Below, piece by piece: positions 54,395-62,932 of a DNA stretch of 64,000 bases. The first letter of the stretch is position 1, and each line of letters begins with the position of its first letter. Under the pieces are notes generated by a model. The model had not been told where the DNA came from and did not search any database. It saw only the letters and a list, made by a program, of their open reading frames with translations. Origin of the DNA: Psychrobacter urativorans (GTDB taxonomy: Bacteria > Pseudomonadota > Gammaproteobacteria > Pseudomonadales > Moraxellaceae); contig NZ_CP012678.1 of NCBI RefSeq assembly GCF_001298525.1, positions 2,356,001-2,420,000 on the forward strand, in the 5' to 3' direction. The position numbers were made by a program, and so were the translations under genes.

Positions 54395-55696
54395 CTAAAT
54401 AATAGTATCTATTCTTTTAAATTCAGGTAAATGGTAAAAATAAAGCCCCATAATCACCCCAATAAAGCCAATAAACGCGATATATAATGCGGGTGAAAAG
54501 CTGATAAACATGGTCGCATAGGTCAGCCCAAAGGGTACTAATCCACCAACAATGCCGTACATGATGTTATAAGAAAGCGCCATTCCTGTGAGCCGTACGT
54601 TGGTTGGGAAAAGCAGCACAAAAATCGCCGGTATCATACCAACAATTCCTCCAAAAAACCCCAAGAGCGCATACATAATTAAAATATAGTCGCCACCCGC
54701 TTGTAAATGATAATAAAAAGCGAACATCTGAACGATTAATAACAGTGAACCAATGATTAAAATTTTACCAAAATTTTGATAATTTGAAATTATCCCATAA
54801 AAAATACAGCCAAAAATCATAAAGACAATGCCAAGGCTGTGCGAAAAATTAAATAAATCACCGTTTAAAGTAAAGCGCAACTCAATCAAATCCGGTAGCA
54901 ATAATACGATGACGGTACTGATACTAGAGATAATCAACGTCAGCATTAAGCCAATAAATATTGACTGCCGACAATGTTTAAATAATAGTGTAAAAGGTTG
55001 ATTGATGTGTTTTTTCGGTTTGATATCCCGCAATTCAATAAAAAACGGTGACTCTTTAATCAAACGCCACGCTAACAATGGCAGAAAGGTGAGTGCTGCT
55101 GCCACAAAAAACGGCAAACGCCAGCCATTATCAAGGAGCTGCTCAGGCGTCATAGAACCCGTCAGCCATATAAAAAAGGCATTACACGCCAATACTCCCA
55201 CATAAAAGCTTGCCGTCACATAGCTACAACCAAGTGACAAATATTGGCGCGGCACATGCTCAGCGATAAATATCCATGCCAATGGCGTATATACCCCAAA
55301 CGCCATTCCTTGTATCAGCCGTAGAAAGATAAATAGAGCCGGTGCTACCAATCCCCATTGCGCATAAGTCGGTAGACATGCCATTCCCAGCATAGTCAAC
55401 CCGGTAACCAGTATGCTACACAACAGCACAGGCTTGCGACCTTTAATATCACCGTAGCGCCCAAAAATCACACCGCCAAGGGGTCGCGCCAAATAACCGA
55501 CCGCAAACAACCCAAGCCCTTGCAGTCTAATAACTGCTGGATCGATACTGATAGGGAAAAAAGTAGCCGAGACGATATCTGCCATATATAAATAAATCAG
55601 AAAATCAAAAAACGCCACAGCGCTACTGAAGCAGACGAACAACACGGTGTTCTTGTCTTTTGAAGACATCAGTTCATACTGAGAACGAGAGGGCAT
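54395..55696 (-). CDS. MFS transporter of the metabolite:H+ symporter (MHS/ProP-like) type
   Basis: A 433-aa major-facilitator protein with about twelve helices. The loop motif between helices 2 and 3 reads FGRYGDIKGRKP, and LRLIQGMAFG follows in helix 4, both as in the MHS group. IAEHVPRQYLSLG and PFFVAAALTFLPLLAWRLIKESPFF are also typical. Substrates of this group include osmoprotectants, citrate, ketoglutarate and shikimate; none can be chosen here. It is a single gene downstream of the PLD gene terminator. Confidence 0.9.
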   Translation of the reverse strand: MPSRSQYELMSSKDKNTVLFVCFSSAVAFFDFLIYLYMADIVSATFFPISIDPAVIRLQGLGLFAVGYLARPLGGVIFGRYGDIKGRKPVLLCSILVTGLTMLGMACLPTYAQWGLVAPALFIFLRLIQGMAFGVYTPLAWIFIAEHVPRQYLSLGCSYVTASFYVGVLACNAFFIWLTGSMTPEQLLDNGWRLPFFVAAALTFLPLLAWRLIKESPFFIELRDIKPKKHINQPFTLLFKHCRQSIFIGLMLTLIISSISTVIVLLLPDLIELRFTLNGDLFNFSHSLGIVFMIFGCIFYGIISNYQNFGKILIIGSLLLIVQMFAFYYHLQAGGDYILIMYALLGFFGGIVGMIPAIFVLLFPTNVRLTGMALSYNIMYGIVGGLVPFGLTYATMFISFSPALYIAFIGFIGVIMGLYFYHLPEFKRIDTII

Positions 55697-55787
55697 AGTA
55701 AGTCACATATCCACTTATTGACATGGTAGCTAAGGCAATCATCATAAAGCGTACATATAGAACACGCTGTCAGAGAACCGTCCACCA

Positions 55788-55828
55788 TAAAAAGCGATAA
55801 ATCATCAAGTCGCCATGATGATTTATCG
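55788..55828 (-). terminator. terminator of the PLD-family lipoprotein gene
   Basis: CGATAAATCATCA (55795-55807) and TGATGATTTATCG (55816-55828) pair perfectly over 13 bp around an 8-nt loop. On the minus strand the stem is followed by CTTTTT, so it ends the 55923-57578 transcript. Confidence 0.8.
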
Positions 55829-55922
55829 TGTTATTAATTGAAAACTCAAAGAGTTATTAAAATATAAAAAGTGCAAAAACTTATGTATCAACTTATGCGA
55901 AAAATTCAGGGTGATTAGTGCA

Positions 55923-57578
55923 CTAGAGTAACCAGTCAATAGGTAACCATGACATAATCGTTAGCCAGACATGATCAACCGCATCAACCTTTGGTTCGGA
56001 GTCGTAAACGACCTTTTGCCCATGTTCGACGGTGTGCCACTGTAACTTGCCATTAGTGGTTAACTTGACCTCATATGCTTGGTTCAGCAAATCATCACTC
56101 AATGCTTCATGCAATTGTTGCGCCAGCTCATTGTCATTAATAATAACGCCCATCTCAGTATTGATATTGGCTGAGCGTGGATCGACATTATATGAGCCGA
56201 CAAATACTTGATGGTCGTCAATGGCAAAGGTCTTGGCATGTAAGCTAGTAGAGGATTGGCTACGGGCTTTCCATAGTTTATTCTCCCGTTTTTCTTCGCT
56301 AGCGGTTGATTTTAGCTCATAAATTTTGATACCCGCACGCAACATTTTAGGTCGCCATTGGCTGTAGCCAGAATGCACGGCGGTGACGTCCGTAGCGTCA
56401 AAGGAGTTGGTCAAAATTTTAATCTCAGTCCCTGATTGCGCCAATTGTACCAGCGTATTCACCCCATCATTGGTAGGCACAAAATAGGAAGAAATAATGG
56501 TCAATTGCTTAGAGGGGCTACCCAGTAAGGTACGCAGTTGATGGACTAAATTGGTCTGGGCAGAGACGCTTTTAGTCAACTTACCCACATCGTCACTCAA
56601 AAACTGCATGTCAGTCCAGCGAAAAGGCACGCGCTTATTAAGCAAGTCAGAGTCAATAGTCGAGTCTTCAATCGCCGCCCTATAAACCGTTAAGCTGGTG
56701 CGCGTATTATTTTTCTCATTCTCATCAAGCTTGTCTAAGCCTTGTAAAAAATTAGTCGTCGTGCCTTTATCTAGCGTCGCTAAGGTTTCAATATCAAAAG
56801 AGATCGGTGCTGACCAATAGCTAGTAAAGCTGTTATCTATGTCTGCCACTACTTTACCAATGAGCAGCACATCGAGATCAGCAAACTGACTGTTTTGACT
56901 GTTACTTAAATACTCATCACCAATATTACGACCACCAATAATGGTAATTTGCTTATCAAAAGTCATACTTTTATTATGCATACGCCGATTGATACGTGGC
57001 AGTCCGGTGACAAAATTTAATGCCTGAAATTTACGGTGCATTAAAGGATTTATAATTCGTACGGCAATATTAGGATGGCTGGCAAAACGCAATAAGTGCT
57101 GATCAAACGCTGCATTATTATTAAAATCGTCCAGCAATAAGCGTACAATAACCCCGCGCTCAGCCGCTTCCCACAAGTCTTTTAGTAGCAATTGTCCCGC
57201 TTGGTCATCATGCCAAATATAGTATTGAGCATCGATATTACGCGTAGCCATGCCGGTCAGAATACTGCGAGACGCAAAAGCATTTGCACCCGTTACAATA
57301 GGGTGATAGCCAGATAACTCAGGATGAATGTTTTTTTGGGCGCTAATGGCGGTGACCAAATCAGCCTTCTTAGGCTTGCCAGTCGTTGTAACGGCGGACT
57401 CACTCTGACGGACTTTATGCTTATCGTGCTGATATAGCGCATTCACACGCGCTGACAGCTGTTGGCTGGCGGGCAGATGTGGCTGTTTGGGTAACGTTTG
57501 ACAGGCACTCAAACTCAAGGCTAACCCGAGCGTCAGACTCAGCGATAGCCTGTTTAGGTCTATATTAAACATCGACAT
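55923..57578 (-). CDS. phospholipase D family lipoprotein, cardiolipin synthase C-like
   Basis: A 551-aa protein. The N-terminus LGLALSLSACQTLP is a lipoprotein signal with the lipobox Cys in SACQ. Two PLD (HKD) repeats are visible: MHNKSMTFDKQITIIGGRNIGDEY and LHAKTFAIDDHQVFVGSYNVDPRS, each with its H-x-K and D or N partners. This two-domain layout matches ClsC-type enzymes, which make cardiolipin from phosphatidylglycerol and phosphatidylethanolamine. AAGG lies upstream of ATG 57578. Confidence 0.9.
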   Translation of the reverse strand: MSMFNIDLNRLSLSLTLGLALSLSACQTLPKQPHLPASQQLSARVNALYQHDKHKVRQSESAVTTTGKPKKADLVTAISAQKNIHPELSGYHPIVTGANAFASRSILTGMATRNIDAQYYIWHDDQAGQLLLKDLWEAAERGVIVRLLLDDFNNNAAFDQHLLRFASHPNIAVRIINPLMHRKFQALNFVTGLPRINRRMHNKSMTFDKQITIIGGRNIGDEYLSNSQNSQFADLDVLLIGKVVADIDNSFTSYWSAPISFDIETLATLDKGTTTNFLQGLDKLDENEKNNTRTSLTVYRAAIEDSTIDSDLLNKRVPFRWTDMQFLSDDVGKLTKSVSAQTNLVHQLRTLLGSPSKQLTIISSYFVPTNDGVNTLVQLAQSGTEIKILTNSFDATDVTAVHSGYSQWRPKMLRAGIKIYELKSTASEEKRENKLWKARSQSSTSLHAKTFAIDDHQVFVGSYNVDPRSANINTEMGVIINDNELAQQLHEALSDDLLNQAYEVKLTTNGKLQWHTVEHGQKVVYDSEPKVDAVDHVWLTIMSWLPIDWLL

Positions 57579-58157
57579 AACGGGTTGACCTTAATGGGCT
57601 TAATCTTTTGCTAAAAACTGACTACGATAGGCGAGCGGTCGCTGAGTATCCGTCATGGTCAATTTTTTAAAATATTAAACAATAATCTTAAATAATAGTA
57701 TTAAAGTATGAGGTTTTATAAAATGAAGGCGCTGATATTTAGATAAGATTGGGTATTAACCTATTAAAATTAGTATGCCTATTTTTCAACAATTCGTAAT
57801 ATAAATTGAACTTGAAAAAGTAAGGTTAAAAAGATATGGTTTTATCCATTGCTAAGCTTAGCAGGTGTATCAAGGTCTGCCTATTAAAAATACGTTACTT
57901 TTCTTAGCTGAATTTTTATTCTAAACCATTGCCTAGTTTCTTTTGCAACTCAGAATATCATTTAGGAATAAGGCTTATTAATCATGCCCAGTAAGCACGC
58001 TTAGTAGATGCCCGAAACAAGTGAGCGTGATATCATAACCTGAATGTATAAACTTAAAATCTTGCTCGCCAAAGTTTTGAATTTATTCTGATGATTAACC
58101 TTTATATTTAACAGCTTTCAGTCATAATTTAAAACAATCAATAACAATGGAATCGTT
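57579..58157 (+). promoter_or_regulatory. leader region of metZ
   Basis: 579 nt without a gene. I looked for a SAM riboswitch, MetJ boxes and clear -35/-10 pairs and saw none convincing. GGA about 7 nt before the ATG serves as the ribosome binding site of metZ. Confidence 0.35.
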
Positions 58158-59462
58158 ATGAGTCAGTCGCAAGCGCAGGAAGATAACATTTTAGCGAATA
58201 AGCATTTAGACCATGATTTAGACAGTGGTTTAGATGCAAATTGGCGTTCTGATGCGTTAGATTTAGGGCTAGATTACGGGATGCAGACTATCGCTGTGCG
58301 CGCCGGTCAGCACCGTACGGATGAAGGCGAACACTCTGAGCCAATATTTACGACCAGCTCTTATGTCTATAAGTCAGCAAGAGACGCCGCTGCACACTTT
58401 GATGGCACTAAAACGGGTAATGTCTATTCGCGCCATACCAATCCAAGCGTGCGTACGTTTGAGCGCCGCCTTGCTGCGTTAGAGAATGGCGAGCGTGCGG
58501 TAGCTACGGCATCAGGTATGGGTGCGATTTTAACTATGTGTTTGGCGTATCTAAAAGCCGGTGACCATTTATTAGCGGCAAATCAATTATTTGGCTCATC
58601 CATTGGGCTATTTAATAACTATATGGCAAAGTATGGCGTTGAAGTCAGCTATGTCGATTGCTTTGACAATGACGCATGGGCAAATGCCGTGCAACCTAAT
58701 ACCAAAGTCATCTATTGCGAAAGTCCGAGTAATCCGTTAGCGCAAATTTGTGATATTGGCTTCTTAAGTCAATTGTGTAAAGCCAATGATATTTTATTGG
58801 TGGTTGATAATTGTTTCGGTACGCCTGCGCTGCAACGTCCGTTAGATTTAGGTGCGGATATCGTGATTCATTCAGCAACTAAATATCTAGATGGTCAAGG
58901 TCGGGTGCTTGGTGGCGCATTGGTCGGTAATGATAAGCTGATGCAAGAAGTGTTTACCGTCGTGCGCTCAGGTGGTATCAGCATGAGCCCCTTTAATGCG
59001 TGGGTATTTACCAAAGGTCTTGAGACGCTCAAGTTGCGTATGCAAGCTCACTGTGCCAATGCCAATCAAGTGGCACAGTTTTTGGTTAATCATCCCAATG
59101 TCAGCACTGTCCATTTTTCAGGATTGCCCGATCATCCCTCACATGAATTGACCAAACGTCAGCACCATATGAAGAACGGCTTTGGAGCGATTATGGGTTT
59201 TGAAGTCAAAGCAACGGGTGCGCATGATCCAAAATCTGCCGCTTGGCATGTCATTGATGCCACGAGAATGGTGTCTATCACCAATAATTTAGGAGATGCG
59301 AAAACAACGATTACCCATCCCGCAACCACCACCCATTTTCGCTTGTCACCGCAAGAGCGTGCTGAGGCTGGGGTCAAAGATGGTCTGATTCGTCTATCAG
59401 TTGGTTTAGAAGATGTAGAAGATATTATCAAAGACTTAGCGCGTGGTTTAGACAGTTTGTAA
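58158..59462 (+). CDS. metZ: O-succinylhomoserine sulfhydrylase
   Basis: A PLP enzyme of the Cys/Met metabolism family, making homocysteine from O-succinylhomoserine and sulfide. Motifs: SRHTNPSVRTFERRLAALE, ATASGMGAI, VDNCFGTPALQ with the PLP Asp, and HSATKYLDGQGR with the catalytic Lys. GLETLKLRMQAH and the C-terminal RLSVGLEDVEDII complete the family pattern. The polar N-terminal extension (residues 1-35) is unusual for the family. A cystathionine or acylhomoserine enzyme of the same superfamily cannot be fully excluded. Length is 434 aa. Confidence 0.92.
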   Translation: MSQSQAQEDNILANKHLDHDLDSGLDANWRSDALDLGLDYGMQTIAVRAGQHRTDEGEHSEPIFTTSSYVYKSARDAAAHFDGTKTGNVYSRHTNPSVRTFERRLAALENGERAVATASGMGAILTMCLAYLKAGDHLLAANQLFGSSIGLFNNYMAKYGVEVSYVDCFDNDAWANAVQPNTKVIYCESPSNPLAQICDIGFLSQLCKANDILLVVDNCFGTPALQRPLDLGADIVIHSATKYLDGQGRVLGGALVGNDKLMQEVFTVVRSGGISMSPFNAWVFTKGLETLKLRMQAHCANANQVAQFLVNHPNVSTVHFSGLPDHPSHELTKRQHHMKNGFGAIMGFEVKATGAHDPKSAAWHVIDATRMVSITNNLGDAKTTITHPATTTHFRLSPQERAEAGVKDGLIRLSVGLEDVEDIIKDLARGLDSL

Positions 59463-59562
59463 ATATGGCGGTATAATCGCTGTTAGCATTTGTATTTTGT
59501 GAGTAAAGCGCCTTTTTTATACCATTATTTTTATGATATTTATCACTATATAAGAGATTATT

Positions 59563-59892
59563 ATGAATATTCAAGCATTGATGCAACAAGCACAAACCAT
59601 GCAAAAGAAAGTAGAAGCCAATGTCGAAACGGCAAAGAAAGAATTGGCAAACAAAGAAGTACACGCTGAATCAGGCAGTGGCTTGGTTAAAGTAACCATG
59701 ACAGGTCGTCATGTGGTCAAGCGCTTAACAATTGACCCAAGCTTGTTAGAAGACGAGCCAGATATGATTGAAGATTTAATTGCGGCGGCTATTAATGATG
59801 CCGTGCGTCAAGCTGACGAATTATATGAAAAAACCATGACGGGTGCGACTTCAGGCATGGGCTTACCACCGGGTATGCAAGGTCTATTTTAA
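59563..59892 (+). CDS. nucleoid-associated protein YbaB/EbfC
   Basis: A 109-aa member of the YbaB family, a small DNA-binding dimer that affects nucleoid structure. It begins [28 protein letters not shown], as is usual, and has the signature [19 protein letters not shown], and a Gly/Pro-rich end. recR follows, the classic ybaB-recR pairing; dnaX, which often precedes them, is not in the window. Confidence 0.95.
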   Translation: MNIQALMQQAQTMQKKVEANVETAKKELANKEVHAESGSGLVKVTMTGRHVVKRLTIDPSLLEDEPDMIEDLIAAAINDAVRQADELYEKTMTGATSGMGLPPGMQGLF

Positions 59893-59928
59893 GTCTTAGT
59901 TCACGCTAAGTGCTACATATTGAAGTAA

Positions 59929-59967
59929 AAATTGGGGTTGTTATCTGAGTGATATGACCCCATTTTT
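59929..59967 (+). terminator. terminator-like hairpin downstream of ybaB
   Basis: AAATTGGGGTTGTTATC pairs with GATATGACCCCATTT with minor irregularity, then a TTTTTATA tract. It may attenuate or end the ybaB transcript before recR. Confidence 0.6.
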
Positions 59968-60031
59968 ATAGGTACAATTTTAGATTTTACCGTGCGTTTA
60001 CTTATACAATCTAAAAATTATACGACCTATA
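59967..60031 (+). promoter_or_regulatory. long hairpin directly upstream of the recR ribosome binding site
   Basis: TATAGGT (59967-59973) pairs with ACCTATA (60025-60031), and AATTTTAGATT (59976-59986) with AATCTAAAAATT (60008-60019, one bulged A), around a loop of about 21 nt. The right foot abuts AAAGGAAG, the recR Shine-Dalgarno, and recR starts with TTG. The position suggests a cis-acting mRNA element that could hide or expose the ribosome binding site, or a paired operator. Confidence 0.5.
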
Positions 60032-60043
60032 AAGGAAGTTATT

Positions 60044-60637
60044 TTGCTTACAGCCAAATTTGATCAGCTGGTTAAACAGCTGCGTATTTTACCGGGTGTT
60101 GGTCAAAAAAGCGCTCAGCGTATGGCGTTGCATTTGCTCACGAAAAAACGTCCACAAGGCATGGCGCTTGCTCAGGCGCTTGATGAGGCAATGCGTGATA
60201 TCGTTGAATGTCAACGTTGCCATAGCTTTAGTGATGACAATATCTGCCCGTTGTGCCAAGACCCGAGACGTGATGATAATTTATTATGTGTGGTTGAGAC
60301 CGCAGCCGACGTGATGGCGATTGAGCAGACGGCAGGATATCGTGGTCGCTATTTTGTGTTAGGCGGGCATCTGTCACCGATTGATGGTATCAGCGCTGAT
60401 GATTTAAATATTGAGCAGCTAGTGTGGCGGGTGAAGCAAGAGCCCGTTGAAGAAGTGATACTGGCAACAGGAACGACGGTTGAAGGGCAGACTACTGCAC
60501 ACTTTATCAGTGAGGCGGTCAGTCGCCATGTGACTAAAGTGACACGTTTGGCGCAAGGTGTGCCGATGGGCGGCGAGCTTGAATACCTTGATAGCATGAC
60601 CCTTGGACAAGCGCTACAAAACCGTTCTTTTTTATGA
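60044..60637 (+). CDS. recR: recombination mediator RecR
   Basis: RecR acts with RecO (and RecF) to load RecA on gapped DNA. Sequence shows the helix-hairpin-helix [17 protein letters not shown], the C4 zinc finger with Cys56, Cys59, Cys68 and Cys71 (CQRCH and CPLC), and the Toprim domain with [15 protein letters not shown] and [10 protein letters not shown]. Length is 197 aa, as usual. The start codon is TTG, placed 6 nt after AAAGGAAG, and the family N-terminus begins there. The ybaB gene lies 151 nt upstream. Confidence 0.96.
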   Translation: MLTAKFDQLVKQLRILPGVGQKSAQRMALHLLTKKRPQGMALAQALDEAMRDIVECQRCHSFSDDNICPLCQDPRRDDNLLCVVETAADVMAIEQTAGYRGRYFVLGGHLSPIDGISADDLNIEQLVWRVKQEPVEEVILATGTTVEGQTTAHFISEAVSRHVTKVTRLAQGVPMGGELEYLDSMTLGQALQNRSFL

Positions 60638-60793
60638 CGTTTTAGCTTTGACAATCAATAACTATTTTCTATTTTGTACCATGATATTGTTATAATTCAT
60701 AAACTACTATTTTTAATTTACTAACGCTCATTGGTTATGGTCAAGTACCACACTTTTAGTGTTTTCTCTTTTTATTTATACAGGTATTTGCCC

Positions 60794-62134
60794 GTGTCCG
60801 ACCACTCTCTTGCTTCAAACGCTCAGTCCAATCATTCTCATTCCTCTATAACGACGGATACGATTCAGAATACCAGTCACCATATTGCGCCAAAAGACTC
60901 GGTATGTGCCAATGACGCATCAATAATGCTGCCGTCAGAGCCGGATATTGATGCCTTGTTAGATGCAGCGGATGAGTTGCCCGTAACGTGGATAAAGCAG
61001 CAGTACCAGCTTGATGAGGTTATTGATGCCTTAGAAGGTTGCGGACGCGTGGCGTTAGATACGGAGTTTATTAAGCGTGATACGTATTATCCACGCTTGG
61101 CTTTGGTGCAAATTAATACCGGCGATCATATCTATTTATTAGATGCACCACAGCTACAGTTGGGTGAACTTTGGCAGGCGCTGAGCGAAGTCGATGTGGC
61201 TATTTGGCATGCTTGTGGGGAAGATTTGGGTATTTTTTACTTATTATCTGACTGTCCACCATTGACCAATATTTTTGATACGCAGATTGCGTTGTCTTAT
61301 TTAACGGGACAATTGCAAATGGGCTATCAGCAGGCGCTTGATGATCAGTTGGATATGCATATTGATAAAGAACACAGCCAGTCGGATTGGCTCAGACGTC
61401 CGTTATCAGATGAGCAAGAGCAGTATGCCATTGATGATGTGCGCTTTTTACCGGCGTTATATTTAAGTATTGAACACGCCCTCAAATCGCAAGGGTTGTA
61501 CGATTATGTGTGGGCGGATTGTCAGCTTTATGCTCATGAGCTGTATAAAGCGCAAAATGTTGAAGATGAAGACATGTATCTAACGATGGCAGATTATCGT
61601 TATACTGCGGAGCAAATGGCGATATTGCAAGCCGTAGCGACATGGCGTGAAGAGCTAGCACGTGCAACCAATCAGCCGCGTACTTTTGTGATTAAAAAAC
61701 AAGCTGTACGCGAGATTATTACTGAAAAACCCAGTAATATGCGTGAGCTTGCGCACAAAACGACCATACACCGTAGTATGTTGCGCCTGTATGGTGATGA
61801 ATTGATGACGGTGATTAATAAAGCAAAAATGCTGTCACCAACCGAGTATCCGGCGTGTCTATTGCCGCCTTATCGTTCTAAAAATAAAGTATTATCAAAA
61901 GCGGTAGAAGCTGCTATTGCTGAGCGTGCTGAGCAAATCGGTGTACCTGAAAATGTGCTGATGCGTAAAAAATGGCTCGGTCAATTGTACGAAGTGATTG
62001 CCTTCGATAAAGATTTCAGTGAGTTACCACAAGGCTTAACAGACTGGCGCTATGAATGGGTCACGCAAACGCTAATCCCTGTTATCGAAGCACATAAAAC
62101 AGAGCTACAACAAGGTATGGGGATTAACGTTTAA
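60794..62134 (+). CDS. rnd: ribonuclease D
   Basis: A 3'-5' exoribonuclease of the DEDDy type that trims tRNA precursors. The catalytic acids are in VALDTEFIKRDTYYPRLALVQI (DxE), WHACGEDLGIF (D) and EQYAIDDVRFLPALY (Y/D). The HRDC domain covers residues about 265-345. With GTG 60794 it has 446 aa; the frame starts at TTG 60731, and ATG 60737 is also possible. The extra N-terminal Ser/His-rich part (about 70 residues) is not found in E. coli RNase D. A TATAAT at 60691-60696 could be its -10. The last 11 nt overlap the convergent hydrolase gene. Confidence 0.93.
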   Translation: MSDHSLASNAQSNHSHSSITTDTIQNTSHHIAPKDSVCANDASIMLPSEPDIDALLDAADELPVTWIKQQYQLDEVIDALEGCGRVALDTEFIKRDTYYPRLALVQINTGDHIYLLDAPQLQLGELWQALSEVDVAIWHACGEDLGIFYLLSDCPPLTNIFDTQIALSYLTGQLQMGYQQALDDQLDMHIDKEHSQSDWLRRPLSDEQEQYAIDDVRFLPALYLSIEHALKSQGLYDYVWADCQLYAHELYKAQNVEDEDMYLTMADYRYTAEQMAILQAVATWREELARATNQPRTFVIKKQAVREIITEKPSNMRELAHKTTIHRSMLRLYGDELMTVINKAKMLSPTEYPACLLPPYRSKNKVLSKAVEAAIAERAEQIGVPENVLMRKKWLGQLYEVIAFDKDFSELPQGLTDWRYEWVTQTLIPVIEAHKTELQQGMGINV

Positions 62135-62798
62135 ATTTACCATTACTTAAAAAATAGCCTGTCTGCTCAGCAACTGTCGCATTGACCAACATACCGGTAT
62201 GCGATACTGGCATCATTAAATGGTCAGCGGCAGCTTCAAGCTTCGTCTCCCTTAAATACACGGTGCCATCATGTATCAGATTTTCTGGTAGTATCGTTGT
62301 ACCGAATTTTTTTAATTGATGATTATGGTAACGTAAAAATAACTGACCTAAACCGTAAGGCTGATTACCAGCAATCACGCCCATACTGATATGCTCAGGT
62401 AATGGCGCGACCGTCCCATCTAGGGCATCGATATAGGATTGCCCCACGATAGGAGGAGCAAATCGCCAAATATAATCCGCAGTAACACTACCTAAATGTG
62501 GTGTACCCAGCGTGACGCAACGTCCAATTTGCCATTGCGGATAATCTGCAATAAAATCTCGAATAATCAGTCCACCCAAACTATGACCCACCAAATCTAT
62601 CGGCTGGTCAGGATTATGATGTGCCTCAAGCCATGCATTTAGGCGGGCGCTATTGGTCTTTATGCCGTCACGTAGACTGCGATAGCCATATTGATAAGTA
62701 GCAAATCCTTGTAGTTGCAAACGTTTGGCTAACGGGCGCATGATAAATGGGGCGTGATGGAGACCATGAATCAGAATAACTTGGTTTTTTTGTGACAT
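62124..62798 (-). CDS. lipase/PGAP1-like alpha/beta hydrolase
   Basis: A 224-aa alpha/beta hydrolase. The start, QVILIHGLHH, has the oxyanion HG motif, and GHSLGG gives Ser73. GTPHLGS, after the nucleophile, is typical of lipase-like or triacylglycerol-lipase-like proteins. His and Asp near the C-terminus (AADHLMMPVSHTGM) complete the triad. No signal peptide, so cytoplasmic. ATG 62798, with GGA upstream, is preferred to ATG 62819. Its 3' end overlaps the rnd 3' end by 11 nt, convergently. Confidence 0.86.
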   Translation of the reverse strand: MSQKNQVILIHGLHHAPFIMRPLAKRLQLQGFATYQYGYRSLRDGIKTNSARLNAWLEAHHNPDQPIDLVGHSLGGLIIRDFIADYPQWQIGRCVTLGTPHLGSVTADYIWRFAPPIVGQSYIDALDGTVAPLPEHISMGVIAGNQPYGLGQLFLRYHNHQLKKFGTTILPENLIHDGTVYLRETKLEAAADHLMMPVSHTGMLVNATVAEQTGYFLSNGKFKR

Positions 62799-62859
62799 AT
62801 TAATATCCATAATTATCATTTATTTTATTATAACGTGAATTATTAGCGTTAATAAGAGA

Positions 62860-62898
62860 TAAAAAAACCTCCAAGTCAGCTGCTGACTTGGAGGTTTA
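62860..62898. terminator. terminator of gcvP
   Basis: AAACCTCCAAGTCA pairs with TGACTTGGAGGTTT around a GCTGC loop, with seven A (T on the minus strand) outside. It lies directly after the gcvP stop. Confidence 0.92.
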
Positions 62899-62932
62899 TC
62901 GTATGCGTAATTTAAAACTACTTGCTTACAGA

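Noticed and set aside
57579..58157. SAM riboswitch or MetJ boxes upstream of metZ
   Set aside because: No matching structure or repeated AGACGTCT-like boxes found by eye.
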